A DNA stretch of 64,000 nt from Microbacterium gorillae (GTDB lineage: Bacteria; Actinomycetota; Actinomycetes; Actinomycetales; Microbacteriaceae): the NCBI RefSeq assembly GCF_000826185.2, contig NZ_LN648871.1:1-64000 (forward strand), read 5' to 3'. The notes beneath the pieces were generated by a model, which saw only the letters and a list, made by a program, of their open reading frames with translations, had not been told where the DNA came from and ran no database searches. This document shows, piece by piece, positions 44,362 to 52,513 of the stretch; position 1 is the first letter of the stretch; the number at the start of each line of letters is the position of its first letter. A program made the position numbers and the translations under genes.

Positions 44362-44462
44362 TAGGGTGGGGGAATGCTTCACGGCACTGATTGATCGGCA
44401 GTCGCGACCCTTGACGTCGCGCGGAGCCTGATCATCCATCACCAGCACGCCGTCGGCGTGCT
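44362..44462 (+). promoter_or_regulatory. Putative attenuator leader of the MFS gene
   Basis: TAGGGT (44362-44367) ends 6 nt before ATG 44374, the same spacing as other leaderless starts here, and that ATG opens a six-codon frame (MLHGTD). Behind it come two hairpins: CGCGAC/GTCGCG (44403-44421) and AGCACGCC-GTC-GGCGTGCT (44444-44462). The MFS ribosome site and start follow at 44470-44485. The layout of mini-ORF, hairpins and then transporter gene resembles translation-coupled attenuation of drug-efflux genes. Regulation is inferred only. Confidence 0.45.
44374..44394 (+). CDS. Candidate leaderless leader peptide (6 codons)
   Basis: ATG CTT CAC GGC ACT GAT TGA encodes MLHGTD. It is proposed only because of the precisely spaced TAGGGT -10 box, its position 90 nt ahead of the MFS gene, and the two hairpins that follow. 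The peptide has no recognisable arrest motif. Confidence 0.35.
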   Translation: MLHGTD

Positions 44463-44484
44463 CCTTCGCCTGGAGTTCTTTCCC

Positions 44485-45696
44485 ATGCCGTCCACACGGA
44501 CCGCACGTTATGTCGACGTGCTCAGAATCCCGCGCGTCCCGACCACCTTCGGGGCCGCACTCGTCGGACGCAGCGCCTACGCGCTCGTCTTCCTTCCGCT
44601 CCTGTTCGCCGTCACCGACGCGACCGGATCCATCGCTCTGGCCGGACTCGCGGTCGGGCTCTACGGAGCCGGAGCGAGCTTCCTCGCTCCGGTGCGCGCC
44701 TGGCTCATCGACCGGTACGGTGCCCGGCGGACGCTCCTCGTCCTCGTCCTCGCCTTCGGATTGACTCTGACCCTGATCGCCGTCACGGCATTGGCGCCCG
44801 GGGACGGCGCCGTGCTGATCGCCCTGGCGGCTCTCGCCGGGGCTGTCGCGCCTCCGCTCGGGCCCACCATGCGGGTGGCCTGGGGCCGTCTTGCCCCGGA
44901 GGAGCTTCTCACCAAGAGCCTGAGCCTGGACGCGGTCGTCGAGGAGCTCCTCTACCTCGCCGGGCCGGCGCTCGCCGGTGTCGCCCTCGCGGTCATCTCG
45001 CCGGGCGTGGCGCTGCTCGTCCCGGCCGCCCTGGTGGTGGTCGGCGGGGTCCTGTTCTGCCTGACCGATGCCGTCGGGGCGATGGTGCCGCGCGTGAGCG
45101 CGGGAACCACCCGCGGTCGGCCGCTGATCCTGGACCCTGGATTCGTCGGTGTGCTGCTGCCGGCGGTCGTGGCCGGCTTCGTGGTCGGCACGGTCGGGAT
45201 CAGCGTGCCCGTCGTGCTGGCGGAGGTCGGCGGCCCGGCGGCCACCGGTGTCGCGCTCGGACTCTTCGCCGGCGGCAGCGCGCTCGGCGGGCTTGCCTAC
45301 GGCGCTCTCCGAGTGCGCGGCCCGGCCGCGGTGCAGCTGATCATCCTGGCCGGTGCGCTCGTGCTGCTGAGCTCGCTCGTGGCGTTCGTCTCCGGCGCGG
45401 TCGCGGTGAGCGCGGTCCTGGCGGCGGCCGGACTGTTCTTCTCTCCAGTGATGATCGTCGCGTACGTCGCCGCGCACGCCGCCGGGGGAGAGAGTCGGCA
45501 GAACTCGGCCACGACGTGGGTGAACACCAGCCACAACCTCGGGGCCAGCGTCTCCGGCGCGGTCGCCGGAGTGATGATCCAGCTCGGTGGCGTTCCGCTG
45601 GCCACGACGCTGGTCGCCGGCGGAGCGCTCGTGCTCCTCCTCGTCAGTGCGGCCCTGCACTGGCTTTACGGAAGACGGGCTGCCGCTACGATCTGA
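44485..45696 (+). CDS. MFS transporter
   Basis: The 403-residue protein has twelve predicted helices. The loop after helix 2 holds a variant of motif A (DRYGARRTLLV), and helices 4-5 contain AGAVAPPLGPTMRVAWGRL, a block seen in MFS proteins of actinobacteria annotated as drug or sugar exporters. Substrate is unknown. ATG 44485 (MPSTRTA) has GGAG 8 nt upstream; a GTG at 44458 lies in the hairpin and is less likely. The next gene begins 2 nt after its stop. Confidence 0.85.
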   Translation: MPSTRTARYVDVLRIPRVPTTFGAALVGRSAYALVFLPLLFAVTDATGSIALAGLAVGLYGAGASFLAPVRAWLIDRYGARRTLLVLVLAFGLTLTLIAVTALAPGDGAVLIALAALAGAVAPPLGPTMRVAWGRLAPEELLTKSLSLDAVVEELLYLAGPALAGVALAVISPGVALLVPAALVVVGGVLFCLTDAVGAMVPRVSAGTTRGRPLILDPGFVGVLLPAVVAGFVVGTVGISVPVVLAEVGGPAATGVALGLFAGGSALGGLAYGALRVRGPAAVQLIILAGALVLLSSLVAFVSGAVAVSAVLAAAGLFFSPVMIVAYVAAHAAGGESRQNSATTWVNTSHNLGASVSGAVAGVMIQLGGVPLATTLVAGGALVLLLVSAALHWLYGRRAAATI

Positions 45697-45698
45697 AC

Positions 45699-46100
45699 GT
45701 GTCCCCGGCCCTTGACGTCATCTCCGCAGTGGCCGAGGTTCTGTCCTGGCTCGGGGGAGCGATCGCGCTGCTGGGGGCGATCGTCCTGATCGTGCTCACG
45801 CTGTCGCAGGGGCCGTGGCACCCAGCGCGCGCGGTGATCGAGAGCGGTGACAGCGGGCCGGTGCTGCGCTGGTTCGGCCGCGACGGCGTCGGAGAGGCGC
45901 GCGTCCGCCCCGAGGATCGCGGGCGCGTCATCGGCAAGCGCGAGGTGGACGTCTTCGTCCGCCCGGACGTGCACGATCGGTTCCGCTGGGTGCGCCGTGG
46001 TGCGGCGTGGCGACCGGTGGCCGTCGCGACCGTGAGCGCCGCCGGGCTGTGGCTGGCCTGCACCATCGCGTCCCTCGTGATCATGGCCGTGGGTCCGTGA
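45699..46100 (+). CDS. Small membrane protein of unknown function
   Basis: The 133-residue protein has an N-terminal helix (VLSWLGGAIALLGAIVLIVLT), a soluble middle with R/D-rich strands (GDSGPVLRWFGRDGVGEARVR), and a second C-terminal helix. I do not recognise a family. TACGAT (45687-45692) ends 6 nt before GTG, inside the end of the MFS gene, which supports the start and an independent leaderless mRNA. Confidence 0.72.
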   Translation: MSPALDVISAVAEVLSWLGGAIALLGAIVLIVLTLSQGPWHPARAVIESGDSGPVLRWFGRDGVGEARVRPEDRGRVIGKREVDVFVRPDVHDRFRWVRRGAAWRPVAVATVSAAGLWLACTIASLVIMAVGP

Positions 46101-46152
46101 TCAGGATTCGCTAACTAGGCTAGCGAGTATGGCTTCACCCTCCCGTCCCTCC

Positions 46153-46316
46153 CGCTGGTTGCGCCTCGGACTCCCGATCGTGCTCGTCCTGATCTGGTTG
46201 GTCGGAGGAGCGATCGGAGGGCCCTACTTCGGCACGCTGGTTGCGCCTCGGACTCCCGATCGTGCTCGTCCTGATCTGGTTGGTCGGAGGAGCGATCGGA
46301 GGGCCCTACTTCGGCA
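46153..46316 (+). repeat. Exact 82-bp tandem duplication at the 5' end of the MMPL gene
   Basis: Bases 46153-46234 are repeated identically as 46235-46316, with no mismatch. The flanking bases differ, so the unit is exactly 82 bp. Since 82 is not a multiple of 3, the duplication puts the natural ATG at 46129 out of frame with the rest of the gene. Removing one copy restores a normal N-terminus beginning MASPSRPSRWLRLGLP. Confidence 0.97.
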
Positions 46317-48520
46317 AGGTCGGCGAAGTCTCCACGAACGACCAGTCCACGTTCCTGCCGGCGAGTGCCGAGTCCACGCAGGTGCAGAACCGGACGGCGG
46401 ACTTCCTCGGGGAGGACAGCATCCCGGCCGTCGTCGTCATCACCGGTGAGGACGGCAAGAAGCTCACCGCTGCGCAGCTGGAGAAGCTGGCCGATCTGCC
46501 GGACACCCTCGCCGCGACGAAGGGTGTGAACGGCGACGTCTCGCCGCCGATCCCGTCCGATGACGAAGAAGCGGTGCAGATGTTCGTACCGCTGGACTCG
46601 TCCGGCGACATCGACGACGTCGTGGGGGAGCTGCGCACCGAGCTCAAGGACAAGATCCCGGACGGCACCACCGCGTGGGTGACCGGACCGGCGGGTTTCA
46701 GCGCCGACCTCGTCAACGGCTTCCTCGGCATTGACGGCACGTTGCTGCTCACCGCGCTGATCGCGGTCTTCGTGATCCTCATCATCGTGTACCGCTCACC
46801 GCTGCTGCCGGTCCTCGTGCTGCTGTCGTCGATGTTCGCGCTCTGCGTGGCGCTGCTGGTGGTGTGGTGGCTCGCCAAGGCCGGTGTGTTCGTGCTGAAC
46901 GGCCAGGTGCAGGGCATCCTGTTCATCCTCGTCATCGGTGCGGCGACGGACTACGCGCTGCTGTTCGTCGCGCGATTCCGCGAGGCGATCGGTTCCGGCC
47001 TCAATCGCTGGAACGCGACGACGACGGCGTGGAAGGGCGCGTTCGAGCCGATCCTCGCTTCCGGCGGCACGGTCATCGCAGGCCTGCTCTGCCTGCTGCT
47101 GAGCGACCTCGCCACGAACAAGGCGCTGGGGCCCATCGCCTCCATCGGCATCGCCTTCGCGATGCTGTCCGCTCTGACCTTCCTGCCGGCCATGCTGGCA
47201 CTCGCCGGACGCGCCGCGTTCTGGCCGTTCCCGCCGAAGCGCGATGACACCTCGCACGTCGTCCCGCACGACCTGGACGCGCCGGTGAAGGGTTTCTGGC
47301 CGCGCAGTGCGAAGCTCGTCGCCAAGCACTTCCGGATCGTCTGGATCGTCACCACGGTCGTCCTCCTCGCAGGTGCCCTCGGAGTCACGCAGCTCAAGGC
47401 CGATGGTGTCGCGACCAGCGACCTCGTGCTCGGCGCCAGCCAGGCGCGCGACGGCCAGGCCAAGCTCGCCGAACACTTCCCGGGCGGGTCCGGTTCGCCC
47501 GCGTACGTCATCGTGCCGCAGGACGATGTCGCCGATGCCGTGACCGCGATCGAAAAGATCAGCGGCATCGAGGCGGTGGCCGCGTCCAGCAAGGACGCGA
47601 GCTCTGGTCAGGCCACCGTTGAGGTCAAGGACGGCAAGCCCGTCTACACCGCTCCCGGCCCGCCCGGACAGGACGCGCCGACGCCGACCGTTCGCGACGG
47701 GGACGTGCTTCTCGTGCTGACCCTGTCCGACACCGCTGACTCGGACGCGGCGAAGAAGACCATCGCCGATCTGCGTGGCTCGCTCACGCGTGAGCTCGGC
47801 TCCGGCACCGCCCTCGTAGGCGGAACCACCGCCGTCGATGTCGACACGATCGCCACGAGCGAGCACGACCGCGAGCTCATCATCCCGATCGTGCTCGTGG
47901 TGATCCTGATCATCCTCATGCTGCTGCTGCGCGCGATCGTGGCACCGGTGCTGCTGATCATCAGCACGGTCCTGTCGTTCCTCACCGCTCTCGGCGTCTC
48001 GGCGCTGGTGTTCAACCACATCCTCGACTTCCCCGGAGCGGACCCGGCGGTGCCGTTGTACGGGTTCGTGTTCCTCGTCGCCCTCGGTGTGGATTACAAC
48101 ATCTTCCTGATGAGTCGCGTGCGGGAGGAATCGCGCACGCACGGCACCCGGCCCGGCATCCTGCGCGGACTGGTCTCCACGGGTGGCGTGATCACCTCCG
48201 CCGGCCTCGTGCTCGCCGCGACGTTCGCAGCGCTCGGGGTCATCCCGATCATGTTCCTCGCACAGATCGCCTTCATCGTGGCGTTCGGTGTGCTGGTGGA
48301 CACGTTCATCGTCCGGTCACTGCTGATCCCGGCGCTGATGTATGACATCGGCCGCTTCATCTGGTGGCCGAACGCGATGTCCAAGAAGCACGTCGACGAG
48401 CACGCCGTTGCCGGCGGCCTGGTGCTTCGGGAGCGCGAGGATGCGGCACGCGCCGGAGCGACCGAGCAGGGCGTGCCGGCGCCGGGCACGGGGCTCCGTC
48501 GGGATCGGCGGAGGTCGTAG
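46241..48520 (+). CDS. MMPL family transporter with displaced N-terminus
   Basis: The 759-residue RND-type protein has a first helix, a large extracytoplasmic loop, a helix cluster with a GAATDYALLFVARFRE motif, and a repeat of this plan ending GVDYNIFLMSRVREE. Mycobacterial relatives export lipids or siderophores using the proton gradient. The natural start is ATG 46129, with TAGGCT (46116-46121) 7 nt upstream. An 82-bp tandem duplication shifts that frame, which then yields about 106 residues unrelated after residue 35. The remaining frame is open from the second copy, where only TTG 46241 is available, without a good ribosome site. Expression may be off or weak. Confidence 0.85.
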   Translation: MRLGLPIVLVLIWLVGGAIGGPYFGKVGEVSTNDQSTFLPASAESTQVQNRTADFLGEDSIPAVVVITGEDGKKLTAAQLEKLADLPDTLAATKGVNGDVSPPIPSDDEEAVQMFVPLDSSGDIDDVVGELRTELKDKIPDGTTAWVTGPAGFSADLVNGFLGIDGTLLLTALIAVFVILIIVYRSPLLPVLVLLSSMFALCVALLVVWWLAKAGVFVLNGQVQGILFILVIGAATDYALLFVARFREAIGSGLNRWNATTTAWKGAFEPILASGGTVIAGLLCLLLSDLATNKALGPIASIGIAFAMLSALTFLPAMLALAGRAAFWPFPPKRDDTSHVVPHDLDAPVKGFWPRSAKLVAKHFRIVWIVTTVVLLAGALGVTQLKADGVATSDLVLGASQARDGQAKLAEHFPGGSGSPAYVIVPQDDVADAVTAIEKISGIEAVAASSKDASSGQATVEVKDGKPVYTAPGPPGQDAPTPTVRDGDVLLVLTLSDTADSDAAKKTIADLRGSLTRELGSGTALVGGTTAVDVDTIATSEHDRELIIPIVLVVILIILMLLLRAIVAPVLLIISTVLSFLTALGVSALVFNHILDFPGADPAVPLYGFVFLVALGVDYNIFLMSRVREESRTHGTRPGILRGLVSTGGVITSAGLVLAATFAALGVIPIMFLAQIAFIVAFGVLVDTFIVRSLLIPALMYDIGRFIWWPNAMSKKHVDEHAVAGGLVLREREDAARAGATEQGVPAPGTGLRRDRRRS

Positions 48521-48529
48521 GCTCGGGAC

Positions 48530-49102
48530 ATGACCCGCGCCCTGCTGATCGTCGACGTCCAGAACGACTTCACCGAGGACGGCGCCCTCGCCGTCGCCGG
48601 CGGTGACGCGGTCGCGGAACGCATCAGTGCGTTCCTGGCCGCGCACGCCGGCGACTACGCGGTGATCGTCGCGTCGCGGGACTGGCACGACGCCGACTCC
48701 GACAACGGCGGTCATTTCGCCGCGGAGCCGGACTTCCGCGACAGTTGGCCGGTGCACTGCGTCGCCGGCACGCCGGGAGCGGACTACGACCCGTTGCTGG
48801 AGCCCGCGGCCATCACGCACCACGTGCTGAAGGGGCGCGGCGAACCGGCGTACTCGATGTTCCAGGGCGCGACTGAGGACGGTCAGACCACGGCGGCCGT
48901 GCTGTCCGCGGCCGGGGTGACGTCGGCGGACGTCGTCGGGATCGCGACGGACCACTGCGTGCGCGCGACCGCGCTGGACGCGATCGCGCACGGCATCGCG
49001 GTCCGGGTGCTCACGGACATGATCGCGGGCGTCGCGCCGGACTCGTCCGCCGCGGCTCTGGCCGAGCTCGGACACGCGGGCGCTGAGATCACGGCTTCCT
49101 GA
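48530..49102 (+). CDS. pncA: Nicotinamidase / isochorismatase-family hydrolase
   Basis: The 190-residue enzyme deamidates nicotinamide to nicotinate for NAD salvage. The catalytic triad is D9 (IVDVQNDF), K101 (VLKGRG) and C143 (TDHCVRATALDA). Metal ligands appear in SRDWHDADSDNGGHF as D51, H53 and H62. Length matches bacterial PncA. TAGGCT (48518-48523) lies 6 nt before ATG, in the gap of 9 nt after the MMPL gene, so the gene has its own leaderless promoter. Confidence 0.93.
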   Translation: MTRALLIVDVQNDFTEDGALAVAGGDAVAERISAFLAAHAGDYAVIVASRDWHDADSDNGGHFAAEPDFRDSWPVHCVAGTPGADYDPLLEPAAITHHVLKGRGEPAYSMFQGATEDGQTTAAVLSAAGVTSADVVGIATDHCVRATALDAIAHGIAVRVLTDMIAGVAPDSSAAALAELGHAGAEITAS

Positions 49103-49623
49103 TGCGCGTTCGGCGGATTCGCGCCGATGAGTGGCGACAGGTCCGGGATCTGCGTCTGCAGGCTCTCGCCGACCCGGACGCCTCGATGGCGTTCATCGGC
49201 AGTCGCGAGGTCGCGGCCGGGCAGCCCGACGATCACTGGCGGGCGCGCGCGATGGCGGGGGCGGCCGGGGGCCCCTCGGCGCAGTTCATCGCCCTGACCG
49301 GACGTGTGTGGCAGGGGACCGCGACGGTGATCGTGCAGGAGGCGGGGAGCCTCGACGAACGCCTCCGGCCGCGACCGGAGCGTCGCGCCACCGTCGTCGG
49401 GGTGTTCGTGGTTCCGCAGGCGCGCGGCGGCGGAGCGGTGGACGGTCTGCTCGGGCAGTGCGCGCGGTGGGCGACCGAGGCCGGATTCCGGCGCCTGTTC
49501 CTCAGCGTCCACGTCGACAACGTTCGCGCGCAGGCGGCGTATCGGCGGTTCGGGTTCCGGGACACCGGCGTGGAGTTCACCAGCGTCGTCGGGGACGAGA
49601 AGGAGATGGCGTTCGAGCTGTGA
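49102..49623 (+). CDS. GNAT family N-acetyltransferase
   Basis: The 173-residue protein has one GNAT domain: N-terminal RVRRIRADEWRQVRDLRLQAL, the acetyl-CoA loop VFVVPQARGGGAVDGLL, and the end motif VDNVRAQAAYRRFGFRDTG. The acetylated substrate is unknown. Its ATG shares one base with the pncA stop (TGATG), so the genes are co-translated. Confidence 0.9.
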   Translation: MRVRRIRADEWRQVRDLRLQALADPDASMAFIGSREVAAGQPDDHWRARAMAGAAGGPSAQFIALTGRVWQGTATVIVQEAGSLDERLRPRPERRATVVGVFVVPQARGGGAVDGLLGQCARWATEAGFRRLFLSVHVDNVRAQAAYRRFGFRDTGVEFTSVVGDEKEMAFEL

Positions 49624-49695
49624 TCAGGCGGTCTGGCGTCGGCGAGCATGATGATGATCACTCGGCGAGCGCGGTACCAGGAGCCCGAGGAGGGA

Positions 49696-50532
49696 TCACC
49701 GCGCGGGCGACACCTCGGCGAGCACCGCGTCCGCGTAAACCGGCCAGACCTCGGCGGCCCAGGGGCCGAAGTCGCGGTCGGTGAGCGCCACGACCGCGAC
49801 GTGGGCCTCCGGGTCCACCCAGAGGAACGTGCCGCTCTGACCGAAGTGGCCGAACGTGCGCGGGGAGTTGTTCGCCCCGGTCCAGTGCGGGCTCTTGTGA
49901 TCGCGCAGTTCGAAGCCGAGCCCCCAGTCGTTCGGCTTCTGTCGCCCGAACCCCGGGAGCACGCCGTCCAGGCCCGGGAAGACGACCGTCGTGGCGGCGG
50001 CGAGGGTCTCCGGTGCGAGGAGAGCGGGACGCTGCAGTTCGGCGGCGAAGCGGGCCAGGTCCGCGGTCGTGGAGATGCCGCCCGCGGCGGGGGAGCCGTC
50101 GACGCGCGTCGCGGTCATGCCGAGCGGGGCGAGCACGGCCTCGTCCAGGTACGTCGTGAACGGGATCTCACTGCGGGCGGCGAGGGTGTCGGCGAGCACT
50201 TCCATGCCGCGGTTGGAATAGATCCGGCGCGTGCCCGGCTCGGCGCGCACGCGGTCCTCGCTGAAGGCGAGCCCGGACGCGTGGGCGAGCAGGTGGCGCA
50301 CCGTTGATCCGGGTGGGCCCGCGGGGTCGTCCAGCTCGAAGACGCCCTCCTCGACGGCCACGAGCGCGGCGTACGAGGTGAGGAGCTTCGTCACCGACGC
50401 GAGCGGGAACGGCCGATCGATGTCGCCGGCGGTGCCGAGGATCGTGCCGTCCGCCGCGATGACGGCGGTGGCGGCGTTCTCGACCGGCCAGATCGCGAGT
50501 TGTGACGTGGCGGTCAGCGTGGTTTCGGTCAT
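49696..50532 (-). CDS. Beta-lactamase-family serine hydrolase
   Basis: The 278-residue protein is a class C-type serine hydrolase. The nucleophile motif is S46-V-T-K49, the second motif is Y105-S-N107, and HFGQSGT near the C-terminus replaces the KTG box. There is no signal peptide, so a cytosolic esterase or amidase role is more likely than cell-wall or drug hydrolysis. GGGAGG precedes the ATG. It is divergent from the peptidase E gene with only 51 bp between starts. Confidence 0.88.
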   Translation of the reverse strand: MTETTLTATSQLAIWPVENAATAVIAADGTILGTAGDIDRPFPLASVTKLLTSYAALVAVEEGVFELDDPAGPPGSTVRHLLAHASGLAFSEDRVRAEPGTRRIYSNRGMEVLADTLAARSEIPFTTYLDEAVLAPLGMTATRVDGSPAAGGISTTADLARFAAELQRPALLAPETLAAATTVVFPGLDGVLPGFGRQKPNDWGLGFELRDHKSPHWTGANNSPRTFGHFGQSGTFLWVDPEAHVAVVALTDRDFGPWAAEVWPVYADAVLAEVSPAR

Positions 50533-50583
50533 GCGTCCTCCCGAGATGCCTTTCCATGATGTCAGCCGCGATAGGGTCGCCGG

Positions 50584-51303
50584 ATGGTTGACGCATTCCA
50601 GGGAACAGTGGTCGCGCTCGGCGGGGGAGGATTCTCCATGTCCGACGACGGGCGGAGCGCGATCGATGACGAGCTGCTCGCGATGACGGGGGTCGACAAC
50701 CCGCGGGTGTGCTTCATCCCGACCGCGAGCGGCGATGCCGAGGGCTACGCGCAGCGCTTCGAGGCGGCCTTCGACGGTCGCGCGCGCACCAGCGTGCTGT
50801 CGCTGTTCAACCGTGGGCCGTGGGGCTACGGCGGTGCGGACCTCCTCGCCGAGCAGGACCTGATCTACGTCGGCGGCGGGTCCACCGCGAACCTGCTGGC
50901 TCTGTGGCGCCTGCACGGCATCGTGGACACGCTGCGCTCTGTCGCTGCATCCGGCACGATCCTCGCCGGCATCAGCGCCGGGATGAACTGCTGGTTCGAG
51001 GCGTCGTCCACGGACTCGTACGGTCCGCTCGCGCCGTTGCGCGACGGCCTCGGCTTTCTGTCCGGCGCCGGGTGCCCGCACTACCTCGGCGAGCCCGGTC
51101 GGCGCGAGAAGTTCCTCGCCTGGGTCGGCGACGGCACGCTGCCGGAGGGCCACGCCGTGGACGATTTCGCCGCCGTCGTGTTCCGCGACGGCGAGGTCGT
51201 GGAGGCGCTGGCGGAGCGTCCGGACGCGATCGCGCGCCGCGTGATGCGTGACGGTGAAACCGGCGTCGAGGTCCCGCTGGACATGCGGGTGCTCGGGGTG
51301 TGA
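50584..51303 (+). CDS. Peptidase E-like (S51) protein
   Basis: The 239-residue protein has the S51 fold: GTVVALGGGGF, PRVCFIPTAS, DLIYVGGGSTANLLA and the nucleophile S131 in GISAGMNCWF. Peptidase E cleaves Asp-Xaa dipeptides; this longer actinobacterial group is annotated the same way but is not well tested. TAGGGT (50572-50577) ends 6 nt before ATG, so it is probably leaderless. The next gene starts 1 nt after its stop. Confidence 0.9.
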   Translation: MVDAFQGTVVALGGGGFSMSDDGRSAIDDELLAMTGVDNPRVCFIPTASGDAEGYAQRFEAAFDGRARTSVLSLFNRGPWGYGGADLLAEQDLIYVGGGSTANLLALWRLHGIVDTLRSVAASGTILAGISAGMNCWFEASSTDSYGPLAPLRDGLGFLSGAGCPHYLGEPGRREKFLAWVGDGTLPEGHAVDDFAAVVFRDGEVVEALAERPDAIARRVMRDGETGVEVPLDMRVLGV

Positions 51304-51304
51304 C

Positions 51305-51859
51305 ATGCAACTCGTGACCGACGACGATCCGTCCCGTTTCGTCCAGATCTGGGAGAGTGCGGGCACGGGGGAGTGGGTGATCCGCGAGGGCACGCTCGGC
51401 CGCACCGGGCGGCTGACCGAGACCGGCCGCACGCCGGCGGAGGTCTCGGTCGCCGAGCTTGCCGCGCCCTTCCTGGCGCGGGGTTTCCGTGAGTTCCCGG
51501 ACGACGGCTACACGGCACACGTGGTGGTGCAGTTCCCGACCGAGAACGCCGCGTACGACCGGCGCCTGATCGCCCACGCGACCGAGTGGCTGGACTCCGT
51601 GCTTGACGAGCGCGGCCTCGGCTACGTCGACGGCTTCGACCGCGGCAAGCGTCTGAGCGACCGCGTGAAGATCGTGGTGAACATCTTCGCCTTCGTCAAG
51701 GACGGCGAGCTCGGCGCGGTGGCCGCACACGCGGCGTTGAAGCAGGGGTCCGCGGATGTCAACCGCGCCGCGATCGCCTGGCGCGACAACTCCAACGACG
51801 AGTGGACCGTCCGCTACGACCGCATCTCCCGCAAACTCCCCGGCCTCTTCAGCCTCTGA
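51305..51859 (+). CDS. Unrecognised protein, possible WGR-like N-terminus
   Basis: The 184-residue protein starts with a beta-rich segment, RFVQIWESAGTGEWVIREGTLG (split: RFVQIWESAG, GEWVIREGTLGRTGR), that loosely recalls a WGR domain. A second part follows with VVVQFPTENAAYDRRLIAHATEW and a basic VKIVVNIFAFV strand. I cannot assign a function. It begins 1 nt after the peptidase E stop, so it is co-transcribed, and it is the last ordinary high-GC gene before the accessory patch. Confidence 0.75.
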   Translation: MQLVTDDDPSRFVQIWESAGTGEWVIREGTLGRTGRLTETGRTPAEVSVAELAAPFLARGFREFPDDGYTAHVVVQFPTENAAYDRRLIAHATEWLDSVLDERGLGYVDGFDRGKRLSDRVKIVVNIFAFVKDGELGAVAAHAALKQGSADVNRAAIAWRDNSNDEWTVRYDRISRKLPGLFSL

Positions 51860-51975
51860 AGGCCGTTCCTGGGCGAGCTACCTGTCGTAGGAAGATAGGC
51901 GTTCGTCGTCAGGCACAGCACTTCTGCCCACGTCGCCCCGCTGCTGCGCATCTATTTTCGTATTACGATTTCTTC

Positions 51976-52239
51976 ATGGAGGGCGACGAGAGGATCAACG
52001 GCGAAGCGGTCACCGAGGAGCACATCGCGGCCTGGTCGGCGGAAGCAGAAGCCGGTTTCGATATCGACGCCATCAAGAAGCGTGGACGCGGGCGGCCGGG
52101 GCGTGGATCGGACCCAGCGCAAGTGGTGGCCCTCCGCCTGACCGCGGAGGAGCTTGCTGCCCTCGACGCGCGGGCCGCGCGCGAGCACAAATCACGGTCG
52201 GAACTGATCCGCGAGGCGATCGCTGCATTCGCGTCGTGA
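51976..52239 (+). CDS. Ribbon-helix-helix protein, likely antitoxin
   Basis: The 87-residue protein has an N-terminal helical part (VTEEHIAAWSAEAEAGFDID), a basic linker KKRGRGRPGRG, and a C-terminal RHH domain (VVALRLTAEELAALDARAA then SRSELIREAIAAF). This two-part layout is common in actinobacterial type II antitoxins. TACGAT (51964-51969) ends 6 nt before ATG. Its end overlaps the next frame (GTG in GTGA), as expected for a toxin-antitoxin pair. Confidence 0.85.
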   Translation: MEGDERINGEAVTEEHIAAWSAEAEAGFDIDAIKKRGRGRPGRGSDPAQVVALRLTAEELAALDARAAREHKSRSELIREAIAAFAS

Positions 52240-52472
52240 AGATCCACGACGCCTCTCTCACACACGGACTCGCGCCAGCCGACATTCTCCGCACGGCGTC
52301 CTGGCCTCTGTGGATCGAAGACCTCGACGACGACTTCCCAGCCCGCCAGCTGCGCTTGGGAACTCAACCCTCTCCGCTGTCGCATCCCCGAGGAGCGACT
52401 GGGGGAGGCATGCGACGACGTATTCGGGTGACGACCTCGTCGCTGTCGTGGATGGCCTTGATTCGGCGCTGA
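52236..52472 (+). pseudogene. Truncated toxin of the RHH toxin-antitoxin pair
   Basis: The frame begins MKIHDASLTHGLAPADILRT and continues ASWPLWIEDLDDDFPARQLRLG, which resembles the start of small toxins paired with RHH antitoxins. After about residue 43 the expected continuation (a conserved strand-rich end with a His-Ala-Met motif) is missing. The frame instead runs 35 further codons of low-complexity sequence. The gene seems to be cut by an old deletion or insertion joining it to the DUF3800 region. It overlaps the antitoxin by 4 nt. Confidence 0.55.
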
Positions 52473-52513
52473 CGAAGGCCGCTCACGTTGTCCCGCTCAT
52501 ATACCCTCGAGGC

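Noticed and set aside
52310..52513. An N-terminal extension of the DUF3800 frame by 68 codons
   Set aside because: The DUF3800 signature begins right after GTG 52514, which has a correctly placed -10 box; the extension lies over the toxin remnant.
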